Assembly: GCF_000364625.1 (NCBI RefSeq)
Contig: NZ_KB822617.1
Location: 1 to 64,000 of the forward strand
Reading direction: 5' to 3'
Source: Pseudomonas thermotolerans DSM 14292
Lineage (GTDB): Bacteria; Pseudomonadota; Gammaproteobacteria; Pseudomonadales; Pseudomonadaceae
Length of the DNA: 64,000 nucleotides
Shown: piece by piece, positions 47,233 to 56,591 of the stretch
Numbering within the stretch: the stretch's first letter is position 1
Layout: each line of letters opens with the position of its first letter
Position numbers and translations under genes: made by a program
The notes under the pieces: generated by a model
The model's input: only the letters and a program-made list of their open reading frames with translations
Databases searched by the model: none
Told to the model about the DNA's origin: nothing

Positions 47233-48568
47233 GCGTACCAGCTTCGCCAGACGTCTGAGCGGCTATGCCGAGGCCGTGCACCTGCCCGCCCAGCCGGTAG
47301 TGGAGGGCCGCCTGCTGCGCATGGTCGGCCTGACCCTGGAGGCCGAGGGGCTGCGTGCCGCGGTGGGCAGCCGCTGCCTGGTGATCAACGACGGCGGCTA
47401 CCAGTCGGCGCAGGTGGAGGCCGAGGTGATGGGCTTCTCCGGCAGCAAGATCTTCCTCATGCCGGTCGGCTCGCTGGCCGGCATCGCTCCCGGCGCTCGG
47501 GTGGTGCCGCTGCCCGACACTGGCCGCCTGCCGATGGGCATGAGCATGCTGGGCCGGGTCCTCGATGGCGCCGGCAACGCGCTGGATGGCAAGGGCCGGA
47601 TGCGCGCCGAGGACTGGGTGCCGATGGACGGCCCGGTGATCAACCCGCTCAAGCGCGATCCGATCAGTCAGCCGCTGGACGTCGGCATCCGTTCCATCAA
47701 CGGCCTGCTCACCGTGGGCCGCGGCCAGCGCCTCGGACTGTTCGCCGGCACCGGGGTGGGCAAGTCGGTGCTGCTCGGCATGATGACCCGCTTCACCTCG
47801 GCGGACATCATCGTGGTCGGGCTGATTGGCGAGCGTGGCCGCGAGGTCAAGGAGTTCATCGACCACATCCTCGGCGAGGAGGGCCTCAAGCGCGCCGTGG
47901 TGGTCGCCTCGCCGGCCGACGACGCACCGCTGATGCGCCTGCGCGCCGCCCAGTACTGCACGCGCATCGCCGAATACTTCCGCGACAAGGGCAAGAACGT
48001 CCTGCTGCTGATGGACTCGCTGACCCGCTACGCCCAGGCCCAGCGCGAGATTGCCCTGGCCATCGGCGAGCCGCCGGCGACCAAGGGCTATCCGCCCTCG
48101 GTATTCGCCAAGCTGCCCAAGCTGGTCGAGCGCGCCGGGAATGCCGAGGCCGGTGGCGGCTCCATCACCGCCTTCTACACGGTGCTGTCCGAGGGCGACG
48201 ACCAGCAGGACCCGATCGCCGACTCCGCGCGCGGCGTGCTCGACGGCCACTTCGTGCTGTCGCGCCGGCTGGCGGAGGAGGGCCATTACCCGGCGATCGA
48301 CATCGAGGCGTCGATCAGCCGGGTGATGCCCCAGGTGGTCGGCGAGGAGCATCTGCGCCAGGCGCAGCGCTTCAAGCAGCTGTGGTCGCGCTACCAGCAG
48401 AGCCGCGACCTGATCAGCGTCGGCGCCTACGTGGCCGGCGGCGACCCGGAAACCGACCTGGCCATCGCCCGCCTGCCGGCCATGCAGCAGTTCCTCCGCC
48501 AGGGCCTGCGCGAGAGCGTCGATCTGGCGCAGAGCCAGGCGCAGCTGGCCACGGTGTTCTCCCAGTGA
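47222..48568 (+). CDS. fliI: flagellum-specific ATPase FliI
   Basis: Hexameric ATPase (448 residues) that powers substrate release at the export gate. Walker A is AGTGVGKS (175-182) and Walker B is in [42 protein letters not shown] is typical of the type III ATPase branch. The ATG at 47222 gives [12 protein letters not shown]; the frame is open far upstream but overlaps fliH. It works with FliH and FliJ. Confidence 0.97.
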   Translation: MRLERTSFARRLSGYAEAVHLPAQPVVEGRLLRMVGLTLEAEGLRAAVGSRCLVINDGGYQSAQVEAEVMGFSGSKIFLMPVGSLAGIAPGARVVPLPDTGRLPMGMSMLGRVLDGAGNALDGKGRMRAEDWVPMDGPVINPLKRDPISQPLDVGIRSINGLLTVGRGQRLGLFAGTGVGKSVLLGMMTRFTSADIIVVGLIGERGREVKEFIDHILGEEGLKRAVVVASPADDAPLMRLRAAQYCTRIAEYFRDKGKNVLLLMDSLTRYAQAQREIALAIGEPPATKGYPPSVFAKLPKLVERAGNAEAGGGSITAFYTVLSEGDDQQDPIADSARGVLDGHFVLSRRLAEEGHYPAIDIEASISRVMPQVVGEEHLRQAQRFKQLWSRYQQSRDLISVGAYVAGGDPETDLAIARLPAMQQFLRQGLRESVDLAQSQAQLATVFSQ

Positions 48569-48584
48569 TCGCTGAGGTCGGCCG

Positions 48585-49031
48585 ATGAGTCTCAGCCGTG
48601 CCAAGCGCCTGCAGCCGGTGGTGGAAATGGCCGAGAAGGCCGAACGCGAAGCGGCCCGCCAGCTCGGCCAGTGCCAGAGCCAGCTCGCTCAGGCCGAGGC
48701 GCAGCTCGATGAACTGGAGCGCTACCGCGCCGACTACCACCAGCAGTGGCTGACCGAGGGACGCCAGGGTGTCTCCGGGCAGTGGCTGATGAGCTACCAG
48801 CGCTTCCTCTCCCAGCTGGAGACTGCCATCGGCCAGCAGGAGCGCAGCGTGGCCTGGCACCGCAGCAACGTGGAGAAGGTCCGCGCCCAGTGGCAGGAGC
48901 GCTACGCCCGCCTGGAGGGGCTGCGCAAGCTGATCCAGCGCTATCAGGACGAGGCCCGGCTGGCCGAGGACAAGCGCGAGCAGCGACTGCTCGACGAGCT
49001 GTCCCAGCGTCTGCGCCAGCCCGAGTGGTGA
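48585..49031 (+). CDS. fliJ: flagellar export protein FliJ
   Basis: A 148-residue, almost wholly helical, charged protein that inserts into the FliI hexamer like the gamma subunit of F1. Residues about 10-140 form a long coiled coil (LQPVVEMAEKAEREAARQLGQCQSQLAQAEAQLDELE). It is last in fliEFGHIJ, 16 bases after fliI. A spacer of 96 bases separates it from hsbA. Confidence 0.93.
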   Translation: MSLSRAKRLQPVVEMAEKAEREAARQLGQCQSQLAQAEAQLDELERYRADYHQQWLTEGRQGVSGQWLMSYQRFLSQLETAIGQQERSVAWHRSNVEKVRAQWQERYARLEGLRKLIQRYQDEARLAEDKREQRLLDELSQRLRQPEW

Positions 49032-49056
49032 GGCTGAGGGGGCGACGGGAAAACGA

Positions 49057-49084
49057 TTGCCGCGGCTTGCGACGAATGTTTAAT
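49057..49084 (+). promoter_or_regulatory. candidate sigma-70 promoter of hsbA-hsbR-hptB
   Basis: TTGCCG (49057-49062), 16 bases, TTTAAT (49079-49084), 43 bases before the hsbA GTG. It could give the module expression independent of the flagellar cascade. Confidence 0.4.
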
Positions 49085-49127
49085 CTGCGCCTGTCATGGT
49101 TGCAGTTAGCCATTAAGGAGCTATGAA

Positions 49128-49433
49128 GTGGCTATCAGTTCACAGCTGTCGAGCGACGGTCAGGAGTTGACCATCTCCATCCAGGGGCGTTTCGATTTCA
49201 GCCTGCATCAGGCATTCCGCGATGCCTACGAACGCGCCGACATCCGGCCCCGGCGCTACGTGATCGATCTCGAAGGCACCAACTACCTCGACAGTTCGGC
49301 GCTCGGCATGCTCCTCCTGCTGCGTGACTATGCCGGCGGCGACGACGCCCTGATCAGCCTGATCAACTGCAACCCCGACGTCCGGAAGATCCTCGGCATC
49401 TCCAACTTCGGCCAGCTGTTCCAGATTTCCTGA
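49128..49433 (+). CDS. hsbA: anti-sigma factor antagonist HsbA (STAS domain)
   Basis: A 101-residue STAS protein. The phospho-acceptor serine motif is DSSALG with Ser56 (residues 55-60). In P. aeruginosa HsbA is phosphorylated or dephosphorylated by HsbR; when unphosphorylated it binds the anti-sigma factor FlgM and frees FliA, and when phosphorylated it acts on the diguanylate cyclase HsbD. The GTG start at 49128 is supported by GGAG 7 bases upstream. In P. aeruginosa it lies near flgM, whereas here it sits between fliJ and fliK, as I recall in P. putida. Confidence 0.9.
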   Translation: MAISSQLSSDGQELTISIQGRFDFSLHQAFRDAYERADIRPRRYVIDLEGTNYLDSSALGMLLLLRDYAGGDDALISLINCNPDVRKILGISNFGQLFQIS

Positions 49434-49435
49434 CC

Positions 49436-51121
49436 ATGGCCAGCGACCGGCTCGTGGTGCTGATTGCCGAGGACAGCCCGGCCGACCGCATGCTGCTGTC
49501 CACCATCGTGGCTCGCGAAGGGCACCGCGTGCTGACCGCCGCCAATGGCCTGGAGGCAGTGGCGCTGTTCGAGCAGGAGCGCCCGCAGCTGGTGCTGATG
49601 GACGCGCTGATGCCGGTAATGGACGGCTTCGAGGCGGCACGGCGGATCAAGCAGATGGCCGGCGAGGCGCTGGTGCCGGTCATCTTTCTCACCTCGCTGA
49701 CCGAGAGCGAGGCGCTGGTGCGCTGCCTGGAGGCGGGCGGCGACGACTTTCTGGCCAAGCCTTACAACCGCGTCATCCTCGTCGCCAAGATCAAGGCCAT
49801 GGAGCGTCTGCGCCGCCTGCAGGCCACGGTGCTCGAGCAGCGCGACCTGATCGCCCGGCACAACGAGCACCTGCTGTCCGAGCAGCGAGTGGCCAAGGCG
49901 GTGTTCGACAAGGTGGCCCATTCCGGCTGCCTGGACGCACCGAACATCCGCTACCTGCAGTCGCCCCACGCGCTGTTCAACGGCGACCTGCTGTTGGCCG
50001 CCTACAACCCCTCCGGCGACATGTACGTACTGCTCGGCGATTTCACCGGCCACGGCCTGCCGGCGGCGATCGGCGCCATGCCGCTGGCCGAGGTGTTCTA
50101 CGGCATGGCCGCCAAGGGTCATTCCATGCCGGAAATCCTTCGCGAGATGAACGCCAAGCTGAAGCGCATCCTGCCGGTGGGGGTGTTCTGCTGTGCGACC
50201 CTGGCCAGCGTGAGCTTCCAGCGCCGTACCCTGAAGGTCTGGAACGGCGGCCTGCCGGACGGTTACCTGCTGCGCGCCGACGGCAGCCGCGAGCCGCTGG
50301 TGTCCCGTCACCTGCCGCTCGGCGTGCTCGACGCCGAGGACTTCGACGAGCGCTGCGAGGTCTTCCCCATGGCCCCCGGCGACCGCCTGTTCCTGCTTTC
50401 CGATGGCGTGCTGGAGGCGGAGAACGCTGATCACCAGTTGTTCGGCGAGCAGCGCCTGCTCGCGGTGTTCGACGCCAACCGCCAGCCGCAGCGGCTGTTC
50501 GACGAGATCCTGACGGCGGTCGAGCGCTTCCGCGGCCGAGCGCAGGATGACCTCAGCATGATCGAGGTCGGCATGATGGACGTCGGCATGCTGTCCTCGG
50601 CACCTGTCCCCTTCGTCGATACCGGCCAGCAGGGGCCGCTGGACTGGTCGGCCAGCTTCGAGTTCCGCGCCGAGTCGCTACGCTCCTTCAACCCGCTGCC
50701 GTTCCTCCTCCAACTGCTCCTCGAGGTGCGCGGCCTGCGCGGTCAGGGCGGCGCGCTGTACAGCGTGCTGGCCGAGCTCTATTCCAATGCCCTGGAGCAC
50801 GGGGTGATGGAGCTGGACTCGAGCCTCAAGCGCGACGCCGCCGGGTTTTCCCGCTACTACCGCGAGCGCGGCGAGCGGCTGGCGTGCCTGGAGCACGGCT
50901 TCGTGCGCTTCCACCTGCAGGTGCGCGGTGACCAGCAGGGCGGCCGCCTGGAACTGGGGGTCGAGGACAGCGGCAAGGGCTTCGACGTCGCGCGGGTGCT
51001 GGCCGAGCAGGAGCGCCTGGACGGCTTCTGCGGACGGGGCCTGAGCCTGGTCCGGGCGCTCAGCAAGCGCTGCGCCTGGGAGCGGGGCGGCACCCTGGCG
51101 CGCGCCGAGTTTCACTGGTGA
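49436..51121 (+). CDS. hsbR: response regulator HsbR (phosphatase/kinase partner switch)
   Basis: A 561-residue three-domain regulator. The receiver domain (1-125) has phospho-acceptor Asp56 in VLMDALMP. The middle (about 165-370) is a SpoIIE/PP2C phosphatase (GDLLLAAYNPSGDMYVLLGDFTGHGLPAAIGAM). The C-terminal part (about 420-560) is a serine-kinase HATPase (N-box ELYSNALEHGVME near 446-458, G-box VEDSGKGFD near 508). HptB phosphorylates HsbR, which then dephosphorylates HsbA; unphosphorylated HsbR phosphorylates HsbA. It starts 2 bases after hsbA. Confidence 0.93.
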   Translation: MASDRLVVLIAEDSPADRMLLSTIVAREGHRVLTAANGLEAVALFEQERPQLVLMDALMPVMDGFEAARRIKQMAGEALVPVIFLTSLTESEALVRCLEAGGDDFLAKPYNRVILVAKIKAMERLRRLQATVLEQRDLIARHNEHLLSEQRVAKAVFDKVAHSGCLDAPNIRYLQSPHALFNGDLLLAAYNPSGDMYVLLGDFTGHGLPAAIGAMPLAEVFYGMAAKGHSMPEILREMNAKLKRILPVGVFCCATLASVSFQRRTLKVWNGGLPDGYLLRADGSREPLVSRHLPLGVLDAEDFDERCEVFPMAPGDRLFLLSDGVLEAENADHQLFGEQRLLAVFDANRQPQRLFDEILTAVERFRGRAQDDLSMIEVGMMDVGMLSSAPVPFVDTGQQGPLDWSASFEFRAESLRSFNPLPFLLQLLLEVRGLRGQGGALYSVLAELYSNALEHGVMELDSSLKRDAAGFSRYYRERGERLACLEHGFVRFHLQVRGDQQGGRLELGVEDSGKGFDVARVLAEQERLDGFCGRGLSLVRALSKRCAWERGGTLARAEFHW

Positions 51122-51201
51122 CGTATCGGTCAGTGCATAATCCCCTGGCCAGCGCCGAAGGCTCTGGCTCGCGTCCGTCAGCCTAGCCAGGGAGACAACG
51201 G

Positions 51202-51558
51202 GTGGACGATCAGCATCTCGACAATGCCGTGCTGCTAGGCCTCCAGGAAGTCATGGAGGACGAGTATCCGCAATTGCTGGAAACCTTCATCAACGACTCC
51301 AGGGACCGCCTGGGCACGCTGCAGCAGGCGCTGGGCGCGGCCGATGCCCAGACCCTGCGGCTCGCCGCGCACAGCTTCAAGGGTAGCTGCAGCAACATGG
51401 GCGCGCCGCTGCTGGCCGGCCTCTGCCGCCAGCTGGAGGACGCCGCCCGCCGCGAATGCCTCGAAGAGGTCCCCGCGCTGCTGGAGCGCATCGCCGCCGA
51501 ATTCGCCATCGTCAGCATCCGCCTCAAGGGCGAGCTGCAACGTCATCGCTTTGGCTGA
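51202..51558 (+). CDS. hptB: histidine phosphotransfer protein HptB
   Basis: A 118-residue HPt domain protein. The phospho-acceptor is His57 in LAAHSFKGSCSNMGA. In P. aeruginosa HptB receives phosphate from hybrid kinases (RetS, PA1611, SagS, ErcS') and passes it to HsbR, tying motility and biofilm choice to the Gac network. The start is GTG at 51202 after GGGAG. An 80-base gap separates it from hsbR, and fliK follows. Confidence 0.9.
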   Translation: MDDQHLDNAVLLGLQEVMEDEYPQLLETFINDSRDRLGTLQQALGAADAQTLRLAAHSFKGSCSNMGAPLLAGLCRQLEDAARRECLEEVPALLERIAAEFAIVSIRLKGELQRHRFG

Positions 51559-51576
51559 AGGCGGCCGCCCGCGAGT

Positions 51577-51592
51577 TGGCCCGCTGCTTGCT
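51577..51592 (+). promoter_or_regulatory. sigma-54 promoter of fliK
   Basis: TTGGCCCGCTGCTTGC has GG (51578-51579)-N10-GC (51590-51591), with a TGGCCCG -24 and TTGC -12 element. It lies 41 bases before the fliK ATG. Confidence 0.75.
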
Positions 51593-51632
51593 ACGTACCG
51601 GGCACCACCCAATTCCCTGACGGAGAGTGCCC

Positions 51633-52865
51633 ATGGCCCTTGCCACCGACCCACTGCTCGCCTTGACCCCCGAGGTGAAGCCACGGGCGTCCGCGGCGAA
51701 AGCCACCACCCAGGCTGCGGAGCCGCGTCCGAGCGAGGCTTCCAGCTTTGCCGAACTGTATGCCCGAGAGCGCCAGGCCAAGCCTGTCGAGCGTCCCGAG
51801 ACCAAGGTCCGCCAGCAGCGTGATGACGCTGCGGCGCCCGAGCGGGCGCAACAACCGGAGCAGCCGGTTGCCGCCCAGGAGTCCGAACTTGCCGATGACG
51901 GCAAAGCCTTGCCGGGTGAGGAGAACGAGCCGAGCGACGTCGATGCGGCCTTGCTGCTGGGTCTGGCCGGACAACTGCCAGTCGCCGAGGAGACACCTCT
52001 GGAAACCGGCGGGGCTGCGCTGTCCGCTGCCAGCTTGATCGGTGCGGCACCGGCCGGCATGACTGAGGCCAGCCATGATCCGCAGATCGATCTGCTCAAC
52101 GATGCCGCCAACCTGCAGGTGACCCTGGGCGCCACGGCCAAGGCGCAGGCCGCCCAGGCAGCGCAGGCCGCGGCGGTCAACGCGCCGCAACAGGCGCTGG
52201 CGGACGGCCCGGACTTCGCCGCGGCCCTCGCGGCGACGGTCGAGTCGGCCGCAGGGCAGGGCGAGGCCGAGCTGTCCCTGGACGAGGCGGAAGTGGAGCT
52301 GGACGGGCTGCTGGGCAGCCGCCCGGAGATGCGCAGCGAAAGCTTGGCCGCGCGCCTCACCCAGCTTGGCCAGGCCATCCAGCAGGTGACTCCGATCCAG
52401 CGCCCGGTGGAGGTGCCCGGTCAGCCGCTGTCCCTGCAGCAGGGCAACCTCAGCGAGGCGCTGGTCGACAAGGTGATGTGGCTCTCCAGCCAGAATCTCA
52501 AATCCGCCGAGATCCAGCTCGATCCGGCCGAGCTGGGGCGCCTGGAGGTGCGCATCCAGATCGTCCAGGACCAGGCCCAGGTGAGCTTTGCCAGTGCCAA
52601 CGCCGGGGTACGCGACGCTCTCGAGGGCCAGCTGCACCGCCTGCGCGAGATGTTCGCCCAGCAGGGCATGAACATGCTGGATGTCAACGTCTCCGACCAG
52701 TCCCTCAGCCGCGGCTGGCAGGATCAGGGTGAGGCCGGCGGCCGGGGCGTCGGCTCCCTGACGGCGGGCGGCGAGCCCGGCGACGAGGAACTGACGATGG
52801 GCGTCAGCGAAATCCGCAGCGCGGCCGGCGGCGTGGGCCGTGGACTGGTCGACTACTACGCCTAG
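51633..52865 (+). CDS. fliK: flagellar hook-length control protein FliK
   Basis: Molecular ruler and export substrate switch (410 residues). The N-terminal three quarters are Ala/Glu/Gln-rich, low complexity and probably unfolded. The C-terminal domain (about 275-370, SAEIQLDPAELGRLEVRIQIVQDQAQVSFASAN) is the conserved FliK switch domain that binds FlhB. The ATG at 51633 has GGAG 7 bases upstream; the GTG at 51627 is less likely. Confidence 0.92.
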   Translation: MALATDPLLALTPEVKPRASAAKATTQAAEPRPSEASSFAELYARERQAKPVERPETKVRQQRDDAAAPERAQQPEQPVAAQESELADDGKALPGEENEPSDVDAALLLGLAGQLPVAEETPLETGGAALSAASLIGAAPAGMTEASHDPQIDLLNDAANLQVTLGATAKAQAAQAAQAAAVNAPQQALADGPDFAAALAATVESAAGQGEAELSLDEAEVELDGLLGSRPEMRSESLAARLTQLGQAIQQVTPIQRPVEVPGQPLSLQQGNLSEALVDKVMWLSSQNLKSAEIQLDPAELGRLEVRIQIVQDQAQVSFASANAGVRDALEGQLHRLREMFAQQGMNMLDVNVSDQSLSRGWQDQGEAGGRGVGSLTAGGEPGDEELTMGVSEIRSAAGGVGRGLVDYYA

Positions 52866-53025
52866 CTACCGGATTGCCGGTCGGTGAATCCACCCGGCCG
52901 GCGCCCCGTTGTCTCACTAACCCCGAGCCGGCCGCTCTGCCACGGGCCCGACGCGCAGCCGACGCTCGACAGCCACCGGCCATCCTGCTATATCCGCGAG
53001 CCTCCGAACGGCTGGCCGGACGAGC

Positions 53026-53041
53026 TGGCACAGCCCTTGCT
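53026..53041 (+). promoter_or_regulatory. sigma-54 promoter of the fliL operon
   Basis: TGGCACAGCCCTTGCT has GG (53027-53028)-N10-GC (53039-53040), matching the consensus. It lies 40 bases before the fliL ATG and after a 160-base untranslated stretch downstream of fliK. Confidence 0.92.
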
Positions 53042-53080
53042 CCAACTACTGGAAACCGCAGCTAGCGACGGATTATTGGC

Positions 53081-53602
53081 ATGGCGAAGAATCAAGCGGC
53101 TCCCCTTCCTCCCGGCGTGGCCGCCGAGCCGAAGAGCAAGCTCAAGCTCATCATCCTGATGGTGGTGGCCCTGCTGTTGGCGGTCGGCCTGTCCGTCGCC
53201 GGTACCTGGTTCGTGCTCAGCAAGAGCGGCGGCAACGAGGCCAGGCCCGCCGAGCCCGCCGAGGGCGCGACGTCGCTGCGCCGGGCGGCCGTCTACGAGG
53301 ATCTGTCGCCGGCCTTCGTGATCAATTACCGACAGGGCAACCGGCAGCGCTATCTGCAGGTCAGCATCGCTCTGATGGCCCGCGACGAGGAGCGCCTCAA
53401 GGCTCTCCGGGTGCACATGCCGGTGTTGCGCAACGAGCTGGTGATGCTGCTTTCCGGCCAGGACTTCGACAGTCTGCTCACCCCGGTGGGCAAGGAGATG
53501 CTGCGCCAGCAGGCTACCGCCAAGGTGCAGGAGCTGGCGCTGAAGGAGACCGGCCATCAGGTGGTCGAGCAGGTGCTTTTCACCAACCTGGTTCTGCAAT
53601 AG
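53081..53602 (+). CDS. fliL: flagellar basal-body protein FliL
   Basis: Single-pass inner-membrane protein (173 residues) around the stator. The membrane helix is about residues 22-45 (LIILMVVALLLAVGLSVAGTWFVL). The periplasmic stomatin-like domain (VYEDLSPAFVINYRQGNRQRYLQVSIALMARDEE) is typical. It is the first gene of the fliLMNOPQR-flhB operon and starts 40 bases after its sigma-54 promoter. Confidence 0.94.
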   Translation: MAKNQAAPLPPGVAAEPKSKLKLIILMVVALLLAVGLSVAGTWFVLSKSGGNEARPAEPAEGATSLRRAAVYEDLSPAFVINYRQGNRQRYLQVSIALMARDEERLKALRVHMPVLRNELVMLLSGQDFDSLLTPVGKEMLRQQATAKVQELALKETGHQVVEQVLFTNLVLQ

Positions 53603-53611
53603 GGGACATCC

Positions 53612-54583
53612 ATGGCCGTACAGGATCTGCTCTCCCAGGATGAGATCGACGCCCTGCTGCACGGGGTGGACGACGGGCTGATCGAAGCAGAGGAAGTAGT
53701 CGAAGAGGGTGGCGTCAAGAGCTACGACCTGTCCAGCCAGGATCGCATCGTCCGCGGACGCATGCCGACCCTGGAGATGATCAACGAGCGTTTCGCCCGC
53801 TACACCCGCATCAGCATGTTCAACCTGCTGCGCCGCTCCGCCGACGTGGCGGTTGGCGGCGTGCAGGTGATGAAGTTCGGCGAGTACGTGCACTCGCTCT
53901 ACGTGCCCACCAGCCTCAACCTGGTGAAGATGAAGCCGCTGCGCGGCACTGGGCTGTTCATCCTCGACGCCAAGCTGGTGTTCAAGCTGGTGGACAACTT
54001 CTTCGGCGGCGATGGCCGTCACGCCAAGATCGAGGGCCGCGAGTTCACCCCCACCGAGCTGCGCGTGGTGCGCATGGTTCTCGACCAGGCCTTCGTCGAT
54101 CTCAAGGAAGCCTGGCATGCGGTGCTCGACGTCAACTTCGAGTACATCAACTCCGAGGTGAACCCGGCGCTGGCCAACATCGTCAGCCCCAGCGAGGTGG
54201 TGGTGGTGTCCACCTTCCACATTGAGCTGGACGGTGGTGGCGGCGACCTGCACATCACCCTTCCGTACTCGATGATCGAGCCGATCCGCGACATGCTCGA
54301 CGCCGGCGTGCAGTCCGACGTGGATGACCAGGACGAGCGCTGGACCCGAGCGCTGCGCGAGGACATCCTCGACGTCCGTGTGCCGCTGTCGGCCACCGTG
54401 GCGCGCCGCCAACTGAAGCTGCGCGACATCCTCCACATGCAGCCGGGCGACGTGATCCCGGTGGAGCTGCCCGACGAAATGGTCATGCGCGCCAACGGCG
54501 TGCCGACCTTCAAGGTCAAGCTGGGGGCCCACAAGGGCAACCTGGCCCTGCAGGTGCTCGCGCCCGTCGAGCGTCAACGTTAA
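53612..54583 (+). CDS. fliM: flagellar motor switch protein FliM
   Basis: C-ring subunit (323 residues) that binds CheY-P to switch rotation. The N-terminal CheY-binding peptide is LSQDEIDALL (7-16). The CheC-like middle domain includes GTGLFILDAKLVFKLVDNFFGGDG and the C-terminal SpoA domain LRDILHMQPGDVIPVELP. It is 9 bases after fliL and is followed by fliN. Confidence 0.97.
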   Translation: MAVQDLLSQDEIDALLHGVDDGLIEAEEVVEEGGVKSYDLSSQDRIVRGRMPTLEMINERFARYTRISMFNLLRRSADVAVGGVQVMKFGEYVHSLYVPTSLNLVKMKPLRGTGLFILDAKLVFKLVDNFFGGDGRHAKIEGREFTPTELRVVRMVLDQAFVDLKEAWHAVLDVNFEYINSEVNPALANIVSPSEVVVVSTFHIELDGGGGDLHITLPYSMIEPIRDMLDAGVQSDVDDQDERWTRALREDILDVRVPLSATVARRQLKLRDILHMQPGDVIPVELPDEMVMRANGVPTFKVKLGAHKGNLALQVLAPVERQR

Positions 54584-54616
54584 CCGATCCGATTCAGAGC
54601 CAGCCGAGGACTTTCC

Positions 54617-55075
54617 ATGGCAGACGAACATACCACCCCCGAGGAACAGGCCCTGGCCGACGAGTGGGCCGCCGCGTTGGCCGAGGCGGGCAACGCCAGC
54701 CAGGACGACATCGACGCCATGCTCGCCCAGAGCGAAACCAAGCCGGCCGCGCCGCGCGCGCCCATGGAGGACTTCGCCAGCGCGCCGAAGAACAAGGAGC
54801 CGGTCAACCTGGACGGCCCCAACCTGGACGTGATCCTCGACATCCCGGTGACCATCTCCATGGAGGTGGGCAATACCGAGATCAGCATCCGCAACCTGCT
54901 GCAGCTCAACCAGGGCTCGGTGATCGAGCTGGATCGCCTGGCCGGCGAGCCGCTCGACGTGCTGGTCAACGGCACCCTGATCGCCCACGGAGAGGTGGTG
55001 GTGGTCAACGAGAAGTTCGGGATTCGCCTGACTGACGTGATCAGCCAGAGCGAGCGCATCCGGAAGCTGCGCTGA
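54617..55075 (+). CDS. fliN: flagellar motor switch protein FliN
   Basis: C-ring base subunit (152 residues). The N-terminal 65 residues are acidic and variable (EEQALADEWAAALAEAGNASQDDIDAM). The SpoA domain (about 72-152, LDVILDIPVTISMEVGNTEISIRNLL, then GEVVVVNEKFGIRLTDVISQSER) is typical. It is 33 bases after fliM and ends 1 base before fliO. Confidence 0.96.
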   Translation: MADEHTTPEEQALADEWAAALAEAGNASQDDIDAMLAQSETKPAAPRAPMEDFASAPKNKEPVNLDGPNLDVILDIPVTISMEVGNTEISIRNLLQLNQGSVIELDRLAGEPLDVLVNGTLIAHGEVVVVNEKFGIRLTDVISQSERIRKLR

Positions 55076-55076
55076 G

Positions 55077-55508
55077 ATGCGTGTCCTGATTGCAGTCGCC
55101 GCGCTGCTGCCGCTCGCCGCGCTGGCGGCGGAGGCCGAGAAGGCCGCCGCGCCTCTGTCCACCGCCGGAGTCAGCGGGCAGATCGGCCAGCTGCTGCTCG
55201 GCCTGCTGCTGGTGGTCGGCCTGATCTTCCTGCTCGCCTGGCTGCTGCGCCGGGTCCAGCAGATCACCCCGCGTGGCACCCAGGCGATCCGCATCGTCGC
55301 CACCCAGGCGCTGGGGCCGCGCGATCGCCTGGTGCTGGTCGAGGTGGGCAAGGAGCAGATCCTCCTTGGGGTCAGCGCCGGACGCATCAATACCCTGCAC
55401 GTGCTCGCCGAGCCGGTGAGCACTGCGACGGGCGGGGAGGCCGCGGCGCCGGAGTTCGCCCAGCGCCTGCTGGAGCTGCTCGGCCGCGACCAGAAGGGCC
55501 GTTCCTGA
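55077..55508 (+). CDS. fliO: flagellar biosynthesis protein FliO
   Basis: Assembly factor (143 residues) that stabilises FliP during export gate building. There is an N-terminal signal-like hydrophobic segment ([20 protein letters not shown]), then a membrane helix (about 40-62, [22 protein letters not shown]) and a small cytoplasmic beta domain ([30 protein letters not shown]). Its stop overlaps the fliP ATG by 1 base. Confidence 0.93.
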   Translation: MRVLIAVAALLPLAALAAEAEKAAAPLSTAGVSGQIGQLLLGLLLVVGLIFLLAWLLRRVQQITPRGTQAIRIVATQALGPRDRLVLVEVGKEQILLGVSAGRINTLHVLAEPVSTATGGEAAAPEFAQRLLELLGRDQKGRS

Positions 55509-56263
55509 TGAGTCCGCTGCGCATCCTCCTGGGCCTGTTGCTGGCACTCGCCGCGCCGCTGGCCCTGGGCGCCGACAATCCGCTGTCGGTGCCGGCGATC
55601 ACCCTGTCCACCAATGCCGACGGGCAGCAGGAGTACTCGGTCAGCCTGCAGATCCTGCTGATCATGACGGCGCTGAGCTTCATCCCGGCGTTCGTCATGC
55701 TGATGACCAGCTTCACGCGGATCATCATCGTGTTTTCCATCCTCCGTCAGGCGCTGGGCCTGCAGCAGACGCCGTCGAACCAGATCCTCATCGGCCTGGC
55801 GCTGTTCCTCACCCTGTTCGTCATGGCCCCGGTGTTCGAGCGCATCAACCAGGATGCCCTGCAGCCCTACCTGAACGAGCAGCTGCCGGCCCAGGAGGCC
55901 ATCGCCCGCGCCGAGGGGCCGATCAAGGACTTCATGCTGGCGCAGACTCGCACTTCCGACCTGGAACTCTTCGTGCGGCTGTCCAAGCGCACCGATATCG
56001 CCAGCCCCGAGCAGGCGCCACTGACCATCCTGGTCCCGGCGTTCGTCACCTCGGAACTGAAGACCGCCTTCCAGATCGGCTTCATGATCTTCATCCCGTT
56101 CCTGATCATCGACCTGGTGGTCTCCAGCGTGCTGATGGCCATGGGCATGATGATGCTCTCGCCGCTGATCGTTTCCCTGCCGTTCAAGATCATGCTGTTC
56201 GTGCTGATCGACGGCTGGGCGCTGATCATCGGTACCCTGGCTGGCAGCTTCGGCACGGTGTAG
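55508..56263 (+). CDS. fliP: flagellar export gate protein FliP
   Basis: Core gate subunit (251 residues, FliP5-FliQ4-FliR1). A signal peptide-like N-terminus ([15 protein letters not shown]) is followed by four membrane segments. Conserved stretches include [26 protein letters not shown] and [26 protein letters not shown]. It overlaps fliO (TGATG) and lies 56 bases before fliQ. Confidence 0.96.
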   Translation: MSPLRILLGLLLALAAPLALGADNPLSVPAITLSTNADGQQEYSVSLQILLIMTALSFIPAFVMLMTSFTRIIIVFSILRQALGLQQTPSNQILIGLALFLTLFVMAPVFERINQDALQPYLNEQLPAQEAIARAEGPIKDFMLAQTRTSDLELFVRLSKRTDIASPEQAPLTILVPAFVTSELKTAFQIGFMIFIPFLIIDLVVSSVLMAMGMMMLSPLIVSLPFKIMLFVLIDGWALIIGTLAGSFGTV

Positions 56264-56319
56264 GACCATGACCGACATGTTCTCCACGGCCGGCAGCGGC
56301 CAGGCAGCGAGGGATTGAG

Positions 56320-56589
56320 ATGACTCCCGAAGTGGCGGTGGACCTGTTCCGCGAAGCGCTGTGGCTGACCGCGCTGATCGTCGGCATCCTGGTGGTGCCG
56401 AGCCTGCTGGTCGGCCTGGTGGTGGCGATGTTCCAGGCGGCCACCCAGATCAACGAGCAGACCCTGAGCTTCCTGCCGCGTCTGCTCGTGATGCTGGTCA
56501 CCCTGATCGTCGCCGGTCCCTGGCTGGCCCAGCAGTTGATGGAGTACACCCAGACCCTGATCCACAACATCCCGCTGCTGATCGGCTAG
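56320..56589 (+). CDS. fliQ: flagellar export gate protein FliQ
   Basis: Small gate subunit (89 residues) with two membrane helices (about 15-37 and 50-72). The family motifs VDLFREALWLTALIVGILVVPSLLVGLVVAMFQAATQINEQTLSFLPR are present. It is 2 bases before fliR. Confidence 0.96.
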   Translation: MTPEVAVDLFREALWLTALIVGILVVPSLLVGLVVAMFQAATQINEQTLSFLPRLLVMLVTLIVAGPWLAQQLMEYTQTLIHNIPLLIG

Positions 56590-56591
56590 CC

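Noticed and set aside
52988..56287. 1099-residue open frame on the minus strand opposite fliL to fliQ
   Set aside because: It lies exactly antisense to conserved flagellar genes, is His/Gln/Leu-rich, and is explained by the GC-rich codon pattern of the true strand.
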